Source of the DNA: Gadus chalcogrammus | Taxonomy: Eukaryota; Chordata; Actinopteri; Gadiformes; Gadidae | Direction: 5' to 3' | DNA length: 64,000 nt | Assembly (NCBI RefSeq): GCF_026213295.1 | Contig: NC_079425.1 | Span: 11,643,194 to 11,707,193, forward strand | Part shown: in pieces, positions 1 to 14,066 of the stretch | Position numbering within the stretch: the stretch's first letter is position 1 | How the letters are laid out: each line of letters starts with the position of its first letter | The notes under the pieces: generated by a model | What the model was told of the DNA's origin: nothing | Databases searched by the model: none | Seen by the model: the letters and a program-made list of their open reading frames with translations, nothing else | Made by a program: the position numbers and the translations under genes

Positions 1-1353
1 GTATTTTTGTGATAATCATTCCAAACGCCTACTGTATTGTGGTTTTTGGTACTAGCTCATCAGTAGACAATGCGCAGTAGTGTTCTATTAATCTTTCACT
101 GGACCCTAAGCAACGCTATTGGAGTGTCAAGAGTATATATTCCTCTAATTTCAAACTGAGGATCACCTTCAAGAGAAGTTTCAGTAGCTTCATAGTGTGT
201 TATAACTCTGTCTTCGTGAACATACTTAACTCAATAGTCATGCATTAGTGTCTGGGTTATTTGTAAGGGGTGCGGTCTGCCAAAGCCACTGCGTGTTTTC
301 TGGCCAGAGTCGCACACTAAGTCATATGGAGACGCTATTAAACTGACATTTTTGAGGTGGCTAACCTCCTCCTCTCAGCCTTACAGTCTATTATTCTGCG
401 GGCGCACAGACTGAGGTCAAGAAAACATTAACAGTACTACTATGTACCTTTTTCCTGTTTCGAATCTACCAAACAGAAACTAATGAATTAATATGTTGTA
501 GATTGTCTTCACACCGGGAAAAGGCAACTGGCGGAGTTTGGGATCCCCACCCACAGCAACATGATTGGTCGGAAAAAAAAGAAAAGCGAAAGTAAAAAAC
601 GCTCAGTACACACAGAATTGAGCAGGTCAGCTCAAATAATTCTGATAATTAATCTGATGTCCGATTTTTGAGACGACGCAAACATAGATCTTGATAAAGG
701 AAATAAAAAATAATATAAATGACCAGAAGCAACCAGACAGCCATCAACAATGTGAAGCTCCGCCATCGATGCTATAAACACATTCTAACCACCACAAGAA
801 CCAATATAGCAGCACCGAAATGAGTAAGACTTAGTGCCTCCACGTTTCTCTGAAGTTAGATGAGCAACAAATGATCTGACTGTGCACAGCTGGCCACATG
901 GAGATGGACGTGCAGTGAGAGTCTGTCTTTGATCCCGATCCTTCTCTGGCAGTGGTCCCAGTCCAGTTAAGTCCCGACCTGGCTCTCTTGGAAATAGACC
1001 CCGTCAGAGGATACACCCCTGATCGGTTGGTACTTGCATCACCTTCCGCACTACTACTTGGATGTTCAACAAATTGCCTTATGATGAGTTACATATGGCA
1101 TTTGTGTAAATTCACTTTACCTTTCATTCACTTTGTTGCCATGGAAAAGCATTTACTGTAAAGTATGTGAAATAATTTTTTGTTTTTCCTCAAATGCATG
1201 CATCATAAACTCAGACTGAGTCAAATGTAATGCTGATGATGTACCTTTGCCCATAGCTGTTTCCATAGTAACCAAGTCTGTCTTTTAATGAGGCACTAAT
1301 CCAGCTGGGGACCCACACATAGACAAAATATGGCCATGGGCATTTAAGAATAG

Positions 1354-1569
<216 letters not shown>

Positions 1570-2081
1570 ACTTACAGTCTCTAAGTGTCGCTGTATGGAA
1601 GACCCATCAACATTGTATGTGTGAATGGAAGTTATTTTAAAGATTACCTCTAAATGTGTTTATTTATTATAAAGAAGATAAATAAATGTACAATTAAAAT
1701 ATTAGTGTACCCAAAGCAACAGAGAATTAAACACATTGACTAGCTGGCAACATGAGTCACCCATTTCAAAGATAAATGCACCGGTTTCTGCAAAGTGAAT
1801 CAGTGCCGTCTACCGCTTTTCCCAAAATAACTTGTCCCTGCTCAGAAAGCACTCAGAAATCCTTGGAGAGAAAAGAATCTCAAGAAGACCATCTTGATTC
1901 CCTTCTGAATACTAAGACACAATGCACTTGAATAGTTTTCAATTACATTCTGATATGTAGATAAATAACAAAGAATTTCTCCTATCCCATCAGAAGCATT
2001 TCTCCTAAGTTGTATAGATGTGTGGAGCCCTACTTATCAGCCTGTGTATGTGTGCAATTGTCTTATCTATGTCTGTGTGTT

Positions 2082-2191
<110 letters not shown>

Positions 2192-2492
2192 CAGGTCTAA
2201 TTGTGTGTAGGTCTATTTGTTTGTCTATTCATTTTCTGCATGTGTTGATCTATGTGTGTGTGTGTGACGTGCATGCTTGTGTGTATATGTGTGTTTGGTG
2301 TGCGTCTTAATGAACTGTAATGATAGTGATGTGAGTTGACAGAGGAGGGACTCAAGCTTCACACATGCACACACACAAATACCAATACACACACACACAG
2401 ACACACAAACACACACACAAACATGCACACATACTTGTAAATATTAACAGACCTTTTGACCCTGAGATGGGGTTGAGCGCAAGGTCTTACTG

Positions 2493-2648
<156 letters not shown>

Positions 2649-4217
2649 GAGGAATCCAAACATGACAGGCTTCAACTTAACTTGCCAATCTAAATTTAGA
2701 ATAGACTGACATCAACCTCAACATTTCATGCATTTATTATTAGTGTGAGTAAAATTTTATTTCAAATTGCAGAAAAAATTGAGGTGGGAGAAAAAATCTA
2801 GATATGTTACTATAGGGATTACGTCAACGTAATCATCGTGGAAATATATTAATTTTGGCGGGATACAAAGGGAGCTGTGGTGTATTTGCCTATAGTTGAT
2901 TCATGTTAACCCCATAGGTTAATATACACAAAGTATAGCAATATTAACAGAATCGCAATACATTTCCTATTGGCACTCTTGTAACTACACGAAATGTCAC
3001 TATATTTAGAGAATCGCAATTCATTTCCTACTGGCACATATCTATCCTGATGTCCTGCTGTTTCCCGTCCTCACAAAATAGATGCGTCAGAATGGAAAGC
3101 AATTTGATGTTTGGACGCCGTCTGCATTTAAACCTAAACCCACCTCTACTAAAACCTCTCTACCTCACTTTCTTGGCATCAAATCTTAACCCTCATCAGA
3201 TATTGTGCTATTGGCCCTATAGGGCTATAGGGCTGCCAGCTGATAATGCATTAGCTCAGTGTTTCTCAAACCATGGGTTGGGCCCGTGCTCCCTGGCCGG
3301 GGCTGCACTCCATAAATAATCACGTAAAAGGTTTGACCCATAAGAACACAGACCAATCACAGTTCACATCACGCTGAAAACCAGCAACTGATTGAAAACT
3401 GACGCCTATTGAAAACCCAACGTAATAATTCTGGGCCAGTACGTAATTATTACAGATGCAAACTCAGAGGTGAGTAAAAAATGTGTTTAATAAAGTAAAC
3501 AGCTCCAAAAAAATAGAGAATTAAGATTAATTTGGCGATTAGAGTTCTGCTTATATTTCTCCTTATCATGTAACTCTCGGTGGGCCCCAGAGTCCAAGAT
3601 TCAAGTCCTTTGGGCCCGGACATTTATTTCAGGTTAAAATTGAGCCATTTATGCTATCAGCTCTAGTCCTAGGGATCAAGCCACTCAGAGTGGGTACATA
3701 CTCTGAGAATGAGGTCATTCACTCCTAAAAGCACGGCCCCACTCTACACTTCGATTACTGTAGCAGCTGCGGACATCCAGGTCTGTCTCTGAGCCGTGAG
3801 CATCTTTAGTTCACCCAAACCAACTCCTAGAAGTAGATTGGATAAATATGGGCCCAGAACATCTTATATATTTATAAACCAATGCTGTGTTGTCATTGAT
3901 TATTCTATGACAACGGTTCACTTTTTAAAAACTGTATACCTCTGAGGAAGACGACGTCCATACAATAATCCCATTTTCGACATGGGGATGTATTGAAGCA
4001 AGTGATTGGAGGGTTGAACACAGGGTCACCACCATGGGTCCATCAGAGCGGTGTAATCCCTGGCGCTCCAGGGGCCGTACCATGTCATAGGTGTGAGGCT
4101 GTCACTCCTGTCTCTCTGAGTTGCCACCCGATAACAGCAATCCAAGCTGATTCATCCTCTATCTCTCCTGGAGAGAGTCCTGGAAGAACATTCCATAATA
4201 ACTCTTGACAGAAAGAG

Positions 4218-4624
<407 letters not shown>

Positions 4625-4724
4625 CATGATAACAAATGCATGTACTCACGCAATTCGAGCAAATGCAAAAATATGTGAGCTCAGTCCATGAATCATCTAC
4701 CTACTCCCTATGAGTATGTATGTT

Positions 4725-4878
<154 letters not shown>

Positions 4879-5794
4879 CTCTCTTCCGGTCCCTGTCATC
4901 TCTGCTAACTTTTTCCCATCTCCTTCATTTCCTCATCCGTTGTTTTCTTTCTCAACCAATCTTTTTCCTGTGCTGGTGTTTTCCTGTTCTGGTCCTATTC
5001 ACTTTTTAGTGAATAAGACCAAAAAGTGTCAAAAGTGTGTACGATTTTAGCCTAGAGGTTGCATGGTGGTATTTAATACATTTAAAATGCACGTTTTAGA
5101 TCAAATCCTAAAGGGTCAAAGTGTTGGTCAAATCCTAAGTGACATGAAGAGATTTGTGTCACAGCGCCCCCTTTCCATCACTTTGGGTTATTTCCTTTGA
5201 AATGCTTTCACAGGGACAACATACAGGGATATGCTCAAAATGTCATCATTATTTCAAAATAAACCTGCTTAATGACAAACACAATTATTAGCAAAGCAAT
5301 TTAAATGGAATGGTCAATTAGGTTTTATGGCACAATGCTGTCATTGTTTGTGTTTTTACAGACCTGTATTCCATCATTAGTTTTTGATGACCAACCGAAC
5401 ATATACTATATTTATATAATCAATATATTATATATATTTATATATATTTATTCATATAACTGTATTATACTATCAATGAATTATAAATTGCAGATAATTC
5501 TTTATTTTCTTCATGCAGTAACATTTGTATGCACATTATCTGATTATATAAATCCCTTTGAGGTAAATATCAACAGTAAAAAGGGAAAAATAAATAAAAT
5601 TTGAAGATTAAAAAAGATTACAGAACATAATAAATATTTTAAAATACTTTAAAATACAATTTTATATAAAACTTGAAACTTGAAATAAAAACAATCATGG
5701 ATATCTGAATAGTATGTAACTTAGCTTTGTAAGGCAATGGGATTTACAGAGGCTGCCTATATTACCCTATACATTTATGTGCACACAGACAAAT

Positions 5795-5932
<138 letters not shown>

Positions 5933-5936
5933 GTTC

Positions 5937-7615
5937 TCAGAGTCCGGCTCGGCTGTAGCTTCCTGTTGCGGTTCTCCTCCTGGGTGTGAGGGTCATGGCG
6001 AGGTAGTGGGGGTTCTGCTCGCTCTCCACGGGCTGCTGGGACAGGTTGTTGGTCTGGGGCATGTTGGCCAGCGTCAGACCCTCGTGGGGGGACAGCGAGT
6101 AGCAGGACAGCAGCGTCACCAGGATGGACTTCATCATCACCATGGCGATGTGCTTGCCCACGCAGGAGCGCGGTCCCGAGCCAAACGGCTGGAAGTAGCG
6201 GCTTGGGACCTGGACAGGGGCAGGGGACCAAGACGGAGGCGGGGTTAAAGTGAGGGGGCGGAGGGGAGGGACGGAGCTGAAGTCAAGTTTGAGAGGATGG
6301 AGAGGAGTCACGGAGCTGAATGAGTTTAAGGATTGAGGAGAGTGACGAAGGTGAAGTTAAGTTAGACAGAATGGAGAAGAGAGACAGTGGTTGAAGTTGA
6401 GTTAGAGAGAATGGAGAAGAGTGACGAAGGTGGAGTTTAGTTACACAGAATGGAGAAGAGAGACAGAGTGACGGAGGTGAAGTTAAGTTAGACAGAATGG
6501 AGAAGGGAGAAAGAGGTTGAAGTTGAGTTAGAGAGAATGGAAAATAGTGACGAAGGTGAAGTTCAGTTAGGGAGTGAAGAAGAATGACTGAGGTCACTGC
6601 AGCTTTCTTTGTAACTAAAGTCACACAGGGTTTTTTAAACAATAAGGCAAGCACATGAAGACTATCTTAAACGTTGCAGAGGATGACATAGTGTTATGTA
6701 CGACATACTAATAGCAGCAGGAGTAGCCGTTGAGGCAGTTGTCCAATGAGGTACAGCCATACTGCTGTACAGTGTGCTACTAATATAAATGTCTCCTTAC
6801 GCTTTTCTCAAAGTTGTCCAGGCTGAATTCGTTGGGTTTGGGGTAGAACTCGGTGCGGTGCATGCGTCCCACGTTCAGGATGACGTTGGTGCCCTTGGGA
6901 ACCCTGTATCCGTCGATGACATCGTCGGACAAGGCCCTGCGCATGGTGAAGTCCACCACGGGGTGGAAGCGTAAGGATTCGTTGATGAAGTTCTCCATGA
7001 CACAGAGCTGGGGCAGATCTTCGTTCCGGAGCTTCCCTTCGCCTTTGGAGAGATCAAGAATAACAGGAACCGCCGCACGTGTTAACTTATGCTGGTGTGT
7101 AATGGTTAGGGTAGACGTGTTGTTGAAAGGTTCTGGCTTCAAATCCCAATGTCCGCAGTCTACCCGTAAGCATCCTTGATGCTCTGACCTCTACCTGCTC
7201 CTTTACAACGTTTTTCTAAATTCACTGTGAAAGTGTTTGCAAAGAAGTTGAACGAAATGCTATAAGTGTTTTTGCGAGTAGCAATCCAATTGACAACTCT
7301 TCTTTTAAATGCATACATAGTCACTCCAAAAAAAGTTCTGTGCTTCAGAACATGATCTGCACCTATATCTGTACCCAGTCTGGGACCGCTGACCCGAAGT
7401 TCTTTACCTATGACAGAGTCTATCTCTGTGAGGATCCTCAGCTCCACCTCTGGGTGCTGTTTGAGCAGCAGCAGCATGAAGAGCAGACTGACGGACAGGG
7501 TGTCTGGGGCGGCGATCACCATCTCCAGCACACACTGCCTGACGTGGTCGGCTGACAACTCCCCATGACCCTGTGGGAAGACACACACACACACAGCCAC
7601 ACACACACACACACA

Positions 7616-7710
<95 letters not shown>

Positions 7711-9712
7711 TATTTTAAACAGATTATCTTTGTGGTTGGAGCAGGAAACAACAACATGCATTATGCTGACCATTTGTCAATGGCTGAAGGAGGAGGAAAC
7801 AAGTCAAGGATTAAATCTAACCTCATGTGGTCCCGGATGGCGACCACTTAAAGAGAGTGTGTGGTTTGAGCGTTGTTGTCGGTTACCTGTGCAAATATGA
7901 GGTCCGCCGTGAAGTTGATGCGGTCCAGTTTATCGGCCTCCTGCAGTTCTCTCCTCTTCAGATCGATCAGAACCTCTATGGCGTTCTGCAGCTCCTGACT
8001 GCCAAGGCGCACGGCGACGTCCACATGCAAAGACATGAAGCTTCAAATTAACACATAAACCATAACAGTATAGTATATGGAAATAAGGCAAAGTAACATG
8101 GGCTGAGACAGAAGGTTGTTTCTGCTTTGATAAAGGAACCCACGCTGCGTCCTTCTGCCTCCGGTGAATCCAGTCCAGCTTGAAGTAAAGGTCTGGTTTA
8201 ATGAGTACAGTCTGCCATGTGTCAAAGTACTTCAGGATCTTTGCGAGCAGATCTTTCTCTGAGGGGGAACATAGAGAGATTAGATACACGCAAGAAAGCT
8301 TCACTTTTTCCACAATGCAAACACTATAGAGCTTTCTTGTTGCGTCTGTCTACGCCACTATCAATTGTTAATAGAAACAAACCCGAAAGCGGCCCAAAAC
8401 AATGGGGCAAGAATACAAACAAGGACGAGGTAGAAGCCGCAGACCGTAAACATACCATCGACTGGCACTCCCAGGAAGAGGGTGTTGGAGACGTCCACCA
8501 CGATGCCGCGCAGCACACTCAGCACGTCCACCTGGCGCAGGTCTTCCCCGGGTCCGCTGCTGGGGTGGTCCGCCCTCAAGCTGTCCAGGTGGGACTGGGT
8601 GGAGGCGGTGCACACGTCCACCGTCTGCAGCACCCCCGGACCGGTCAGAGCTATGACACACGCACCGACGTTAGCAGGGCGGGAGTAAGGACGAAGTCGC
8701 ACGCACGAGAACCGTGAAACCGACCTCGAGTTTGTTTCTTTGTCGTTCGCCGTTATCAGTTAATAAGCCGCTATAGGGCATGCGGTGAAGGAATGTCATG
8801 CAAGGAAACAGTGAGTGCACCTCTGGCGAAGTAGCTGCGTGTCTTCTTCCACAGGGCCACGTCGTTGTTGAAGATGATGCCGCACCCGTCCATCCCCAGG
8901 CAGCCCAGGCCCTGCTTGCTCCCGAAGCGCGAGGTGTACTGGGCGCTCCTCAGCACGTGACGCACTGTAGAGGAGCTGAGCGGACAACACCGTCAAACAC
9001 AAGTCAAGTACACTCATTCTAATTCTGATTCTAATGAATACACTTTCTTTGTCTCATCACTTTTTTTTTTAACAAAAATACCAATAAATGCATCTAAGAA
9101 GATACATGAAAACAAAATAAATCGATGGTAGAGACCTGCTGAGGATGAGCGTCTCCTCCCCGTTGATCCATACGCGGGCCATGCTGCCGTACTTGTTGTT
9201 GTAGTAGTTACTGGCTGTCCCGATGCCCGTCCAGATGAAGCGCAGGTAGGACAGCAGCGGCCCCACGCCCAGACAGTAGTAGGGGCCTGTCAAAAGACCC
9301 AACCGCCAAGAATGAAAGATATGCAAAAGACCCAACATAAATAGAATATTAAACAGCTATTATTGCAGAGGGGTTTTTCCCATGCATGAGTATTGAGGGA
9401 TGCATGAAAAATAACACAAAAAGAGCAAACACTGTCTTCCACACGGATCCCCAGGCGAAAGACAGCGTAGCCCAGCCGTGAAGGAGCTGCATGGAAGAGA
9501 CAGATGCTGGGACACTGACCTGGCACGGTGGCCCTCTCTCTGTGGGTCCACGCCACGAGAAGCAGCAGCAGCAGCAGAAGCAGTTCTCTGCTGGCCACCC
9601 AGACAACCTCCGCTACTGTGTCCGCCGTGGCGTTCCGCGGCCCGAGGTCCACCATCAGCACGTCGAGACGCACCGGAGCGACGGTCCACTCGCAGACGGA
9701 AAATAGATCCAT
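5937..9712 (-). CDS. cyp19a1a: Cytochrome P450 aromatase, gonadal type; 9 coding exons, complete
   Basis: Converts androgens to oestrogens in the ER membrane, with electrons from P450 reductase. Coding exons in transcript order: 9520-9712, 9136-9286, 8821-8975, 8456-8650, 8144-8258, 7887-7998, 7408-7570, 6801-7042, 5937-6209. All introns are GT-AG and phases agree; the product is 532 residues. Exon lengths 151, 155, 115, 163 and 242 equal those I recall for human CYP19A1; exon 4 is 18 nt longer and exon 6 is 3 nt shorter. Key residues: membrane anchor about 34-54 with nine consecutive Leu (residues 44-52), I-helix AAPDT at 327-331, ExxR at 383-386 (ESLR), haem loop [10 protein letters not shown] with ligand Cys458. 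The C-terminal stretch [12 protein letters not shown] is typical of fish ovarian rather than brain aromatase, as I recall. The start is the first ATG after the TATA box and fits the family's N-terminus. The gene sits head-to-head with gldn. Nothing looks broken. Confidence 0.97.
6289..6590. repeat. Minisatellite in cyp19a1a intron 8
   Basis: Imperfect tandem units of about 40-48 bp, built on GAATGGAGAAGAGTGACG and GAAGTTAAGTTAGACAG. Two unit types alternate (TTAGACAG and TTAGAGAG), which suggests a higher-order repeat of two units. It lies between the last and the next-to-last coding exon of cyp19a1a. An open frame through it on the minus strand is a repeat artefact. Confidence 0.85.
7092..7204 (+). 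mobile_element. tRNA-type SINE remnant, copy A
   Basis: Begins with GTGTGTAATGGTTAGGGT (a tRNA-like A-box region), has a degenerate B-box (GGTTCTGGCTTCAAATCCC), then a body TACCCGTAAGCATCC...ACCTGCTCC. The body matches three other copies in this window (36900-37010, 42045-42165, 32944-33056) and more weakly 22373-22500. It sits in cyp19a1a intron 7, about 50 bp from the exon 8 acceptor and in the opposite sense to the gene. The family name is unknown to me. Confidence 0.6.
7581..7706. repeat. (AC)n abutting the 3' splice site of cyp19a1a exon 7
   Basis: An AC run of about 126 bp with two short interruptions (GCC near 7596, AGAC near 7616). Read on the transcribed strand it is UG-rich and ends only about 9 nt before the acceptor AG (7571-7572) of exon 7, leaving just CTTCCC as pyrimidine tract. 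Confidence 0.96.
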
Positions 9713-9779
9713 TCCAGCGGATTCGGTTGACGGTTTGCCTACAGTGTGCCCTGTGTCTCTCACCAGGGGCCCTTGGCTC

Positions 9780-9785
9780 TTTATA
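9780..9785 (-). promoter_or_regulatory. cyp19a1a: TATA box of cyp19a1a
   Basis: TATAAA on the minus strand (within CGCCTATAAAGAGCC), 68 nt upstream of the start codon. A start of transcription about 30 nt further on (near 9752) would give a short 5'UTR of about 40 nt, as is usual for fish ovarian aromatase. The start site itself is not visible in sequence. Confidence 0.7.
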
Positions 9786-9868
9786 GGCGCTGGGGGCCGC
9801 CGGCCAGCCAGGTCAGGGTAATGCAAAAGTCATAACAAAGAGGGAACATCTTCAAAACAATTTCCCCA

Positions 9869-9877
9869 CGACCTTGA
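9869..9877 (-). promoter_or_regulatory. cyp19a1a: SF-1/Ad4BP-like half-site, proximal
   Basis: TCAAGGTCG on the minus strand, against the NR5A consensus YCAAGGYCA; only the last base differs. It lies about 85 bp upstream of the TATA box. NR5A1 binding to such sites is established for ovarian aromatase promoters in vertebrates; binding here is inferred. Confidence 0.55.
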
Positions 9878-10080
9878 CGGTTGGGATGTTTGCCAGTGGC
9901 CCTGAGCAAATAGGAGGCTTTTGCACCGGGCCCGGGTACATGCTGTAACACAGTCCTCAGACTAACAGCAGGCTCCGTATCAAAGGGGGCCTCTGGGGTC
10001 CGCGGTGAAAAGAGACAGCTCTCCCTGTACTCCTTTCAGAGCATCAAAGGGACTGCAGAGGCCGTGTGGACCGTTCTGAT

Positions 10081-10112
10081 CCCCCCCAGCCCCCCACCCC
10101 CCCAGCCCCCCC
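10081..10112 (-). promoter_or_regulatory. Strong G-quadruplex motif upstream of cyp19a1a
   Basis: On the minus strand there are four G-runs of 7, 7, 6 and 7 separated by loops of CT, T and CT. This far exceeds the usual G3 with N1-7 loop definition. It ends about 370 nt before the start codon, on the sense strand of cyp19a1a, and directly abuts a second SF-1-like site. Confidence 0.75.
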
Positions 10113-10113
10113 T

Positions 10114-10122
10114 CGACCTTGA
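10114..10122 (-). promoter_or_regulatory. cyp19a1a: SF-1/Ad4BP-like half-site, distal
   Basis: A second exact copy of TCAAGGTCG on the minus strand, about 240 bp upstream of the first and one base from the G-quadruplex motif. Same orientation and same single mismatch to the NR5A consensus as the proximal site. Confidence 0.45.
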
Positions 10123-10352
10123 GGGAGAGAGCACCTGCGCTTGTGTCTCTGGAGGCCCCAGTCAGAGCAGAGAGAGGAGACACGCACCACTATTGTAACA
10201 CGATTGTCTGCCTCACAGAGGGGTGATTTACATTCTCTACCGAGGGGCCGGCGGAGTACACCCAGACTGCTGGGTCCTATGTGTTCCTGGGGCCTTGGAA
10301 ACATGCGTTCAAAAAATGCTATTTCTACATTTACTGAGCTGTTAGTTATAGG

Positions 10353-10486
<134 letters not shown>

Positions 10487-12036
10487 TCCATCCATCCATC
10501 AGGTGTATTTGTCCATGCCATTGGAAGGACACACACATGTTATATGTAGATAGATCATCACATTCAAAATATGTTTTGGATATTCTTTGAAGCTTTCTCT
10601 TTTCTCTGAGGTCTAATTAGAATGATCCAGCGTTTTTTTTTAAGGTCTTTAGTCAGAGGTGGTCGGTGGTGATGAAGGAGAATGCAGAGCTGCTCGACTT
10701 CCCCTGACCAACAGAGGGTGAAGTGGAGCAGGAGCTGGAAGGGCTCGCACGCTGACAGTTATACTGCCTACCAGCTGGGCAGTTCATGTCCACTAGGACC
10801 CCTTTTAGAAATACAAAAAAGTGAGAATGAGAAATGAGAAAATTCATCAATATGTACAAATCTCAATGATTGCATTCGTACACGCAGAACACCATATTTT
10901 ATTCTATTCTATTCTATTTAATTTAATATATGTTAACTACTTCAGCCACATTTTTAAATTGGATACTTTCATTCAAAAGACCCCACAAAGCAGAGAAATC
11001 CTTGGTTTTCCAGATATTGAGTTAAAACACCCCTTTATATTTCCAATGTGAGATCTTAGATGGAACACTAGTAAGGGGATCTCAGGGTACAAACACCATG
11101 AAGGTATTCATTATGCTTGGATAATTCATCCTCCTTGCAAACAGTCACGTCATACATTAATAAATACATACATAAATAAATCCTGCACCATTAGTCAATA
11201 CATTCCTCAGTCCCTCACTCCCCTCATCTGACTTGAGAGTCATTCCCAAATCAGCCATTCCATCAACAGTGTCTCCACGTCGGCCACAAAGCCCTTGTTG
11301 TGGTGGGACAGGGTTTCCTTTGGACCATTAACGTCTGCACAGAAAGGGGTCTGTGAATTCACTCAGACGCCCACACTCCTGGCCGTGGAATGTGCAGCGT
11401 TCAAACAGCTGTCTGTGCACCCAAGCCCCCTTTCCCCCCTGATAACACAACGCCCCAATGAGGAGCCGGGACCCGGCCCATCGCTGGATGAATGTATGGA
11501 CTCAAGGACCACATAATGACTCCAATTGAATGAAGGAGGGGGAGGAAGAGCGGGGACCTTTTCGGGGTCTTGCATTGTTCCGACCAAAACTATCTGAGGT
11601 TTCCATGAAAGATAGATGTTAATGTAACCTTGTGTCAACTGGGCCGTCTTGCATGTTGTCAACCCTCTCAGTCTTTTCTTCCTTCCCTATAAAAAAAAAG
11701 CACGAGGCTTCGTACAGGGCCCTCAAGGGAGAAGACTGATCTCTTGTTCCACTATCTTATGGATCCTCACACCAGACAGAGGGCCATGGAAATAAGGATC
11801 TCCGTAGGGCAGGCAGTAAAGGACATGACATTAGGCAGCAGAAGGGGAGCCTGTAGGATTGCGGGAAGTAAATCCACTGATCCTTCTGCCACCTGAACAA
11901 CGGTGTGAACTTCCAGCTTGCGTGTCTGACATTTACCACAGAACAGATATATTACTTGTCTATGAAGGATGATGGAAGGGTGCTGACAGCTGTAGAATAA
12001 AGAAAAGGGGGTAAATTCATGGCTGTGCGAAGTCGA

Positions 12037-12170
<134 letters not shown>

Positions 12171-12250
12171 TCCATCCTTATAAATCCTAACTCTGTTCAA
12201 CATGGCTCTCTTCACCTAGCATGATTGAAGACCTGTTTCCATGCTGGTTG

Positions 12251-12364
<114 letters not shown>

Positions 12365-12970
12365 TGGGAGAGGTTAACAGGACATAATGAGCTGTTTGCC
12401 AAAGACAGAGATAAGTGTTAAGTTTGAAGATATGGCGTCTCAGCAGACACAGCACACCATCCCTTCAGGTCCCGTATGGCCTAGACCTGCTGCTGGACAG
12501 ACGGCAGTCCCAGCCCTCTCAAAACACAATCTGGGCTGTTTTGACCTGCATCCGCCTGCTGAGGCTAATAAATGCTCACGAGAAGGAACACAGCAGCTCG
12601 GTAGGGATTGAATGTGGAGCCACAGCCACGGTGGTTCAGCACATTGAGTTTTAAAAACTAGAAGGTAGTCGTCAAGAAATCACAAAATGACTAAAACCAA
12701 GAGAAGCACCTTATAGTGCTATAGTTATAATGACAACAAAAACGATACTAATACTACTACTACTAATAATAACAATAATAACAATACAATATACTAGTGG
12801 TAATAATTCATTATCATTCAAAAAAGGATACTAATAATAATAATATTTATGATGTAATTCTAATAAAATAAGAAACCTAAAATACAATAATAGTTATTAT
12901 AGTAATAATCATATTATAACAATTAGAATAATGTAGAATAATTAATAATCTAGAGCACAGACTTTGGTGT

Positions 12971-13228
12971 GTGACGATTATGTGAACTGTATGATCTTGG
13001 TGGGTAGTGATCATGTCTACTGTATGATCTTGGTGGGTAGTGATCATGTCTACTGTATGATCTTGGTGGGTAGTGATCATGTCTACTGTATGATCTTGGT
13101 GGGTAGAGATCATGTCTACTGTATGATCTTGGTGGGTAGTGATCATGCCTACTGTATGATATTGGTATGTAGTGTGTATGTCTTCTGTATGATATTGGTG
13201 TGTAGTATGTTTGTCTACTATATGTATA
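12971..13228. repeat. 33-bp minisatellite, about 7-8 copies
   Basis: Tandem units of 33 bp built on GTGATCATGTCTACTGTATG and ATCTTGGTGGGTA. The central copies are identical or differ by one base; the last copies are more divergent (GTGTGTATGTCTTCTGTATG). Because 33 is divisible by three, both strands stay open through the array, giving 11-residue repeats that look like a protein but lack any gene context. Confidence 0.95.
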
Positions 13229-13316
13229 CATGTAGTACAGGACTAGCAGATGTCTGGATTTGACCTACAGCCTTGGGGCTGGGACAAGAAAGCTTTCATC
13301 CTTGTGTATTTGTTTA

Positions 13317-13561
<245 letters not shown>

Positions 13562-13809
13562 TGTCATATTTGTATAATGTGTGCTCAAAAAATCAATAAT
13601 CAGAATGGTGGCTGGTTTTGTTTCTGATGTGATGTCTTTGTTATTGGTGAATAAAGTGCTATTCAATTATATCCTACATAATGTAAACTATATGTAAGCT
13701 ACAGGAAAGAAGAAAGTAAAGAAAAGAGAGACGATTTTTTGTAATGGTCTGTAATTTTTTTGTTGACTTGGTAACTGTTGGTGTTACTGGTGGCTATGGG
13801 ATAGGGAGG

Positions 13810-13811
<2 letters not shown>

Positions 13812-13908
<97 letters not shown>

Positions 13909-14066
13909 GTATATTTGAAGTGTGTGTTAATGTTGTGTCTGTGTGTGTGTGTGTGTGAGTATGTGTGTCAAAGTGTGTGTGTGTGTGTTTGTTTGTGTGT
14001 GTGTGTGTGTGCGTATGCACGTGTATGTGTGTGTGTGTGTGTGTGCGTATGCACGTGTATGTGTGT
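13812..14066. repeat. (GT)n tract plus degenerate GT-rich tail
   Basis: A pure GT run (13812-13907) followed by degenerate GT-rich sequence. The segment GTGCGTATGCACGTGTATG appears twice (about 14009-14027 and 14043-14061), a local tandem copy. Confidence 0.95.

Noticed and set aside
8963..8968. ACAG just inside cyp19a1a exon 3 as the acceptor
   Set aside because: Using it would put the exon out of frame with exon 2; the upstream CTCAG at 8976-8980 keeps phase and gives the 155-nt exon seen in the family.
12877..13263. Repeat-protein-like frames on both strands
   Set aside because: Product of the 33-bp minisatellite, whose unit is divisible by three; both strands cannot be the gene and no exon context exists.
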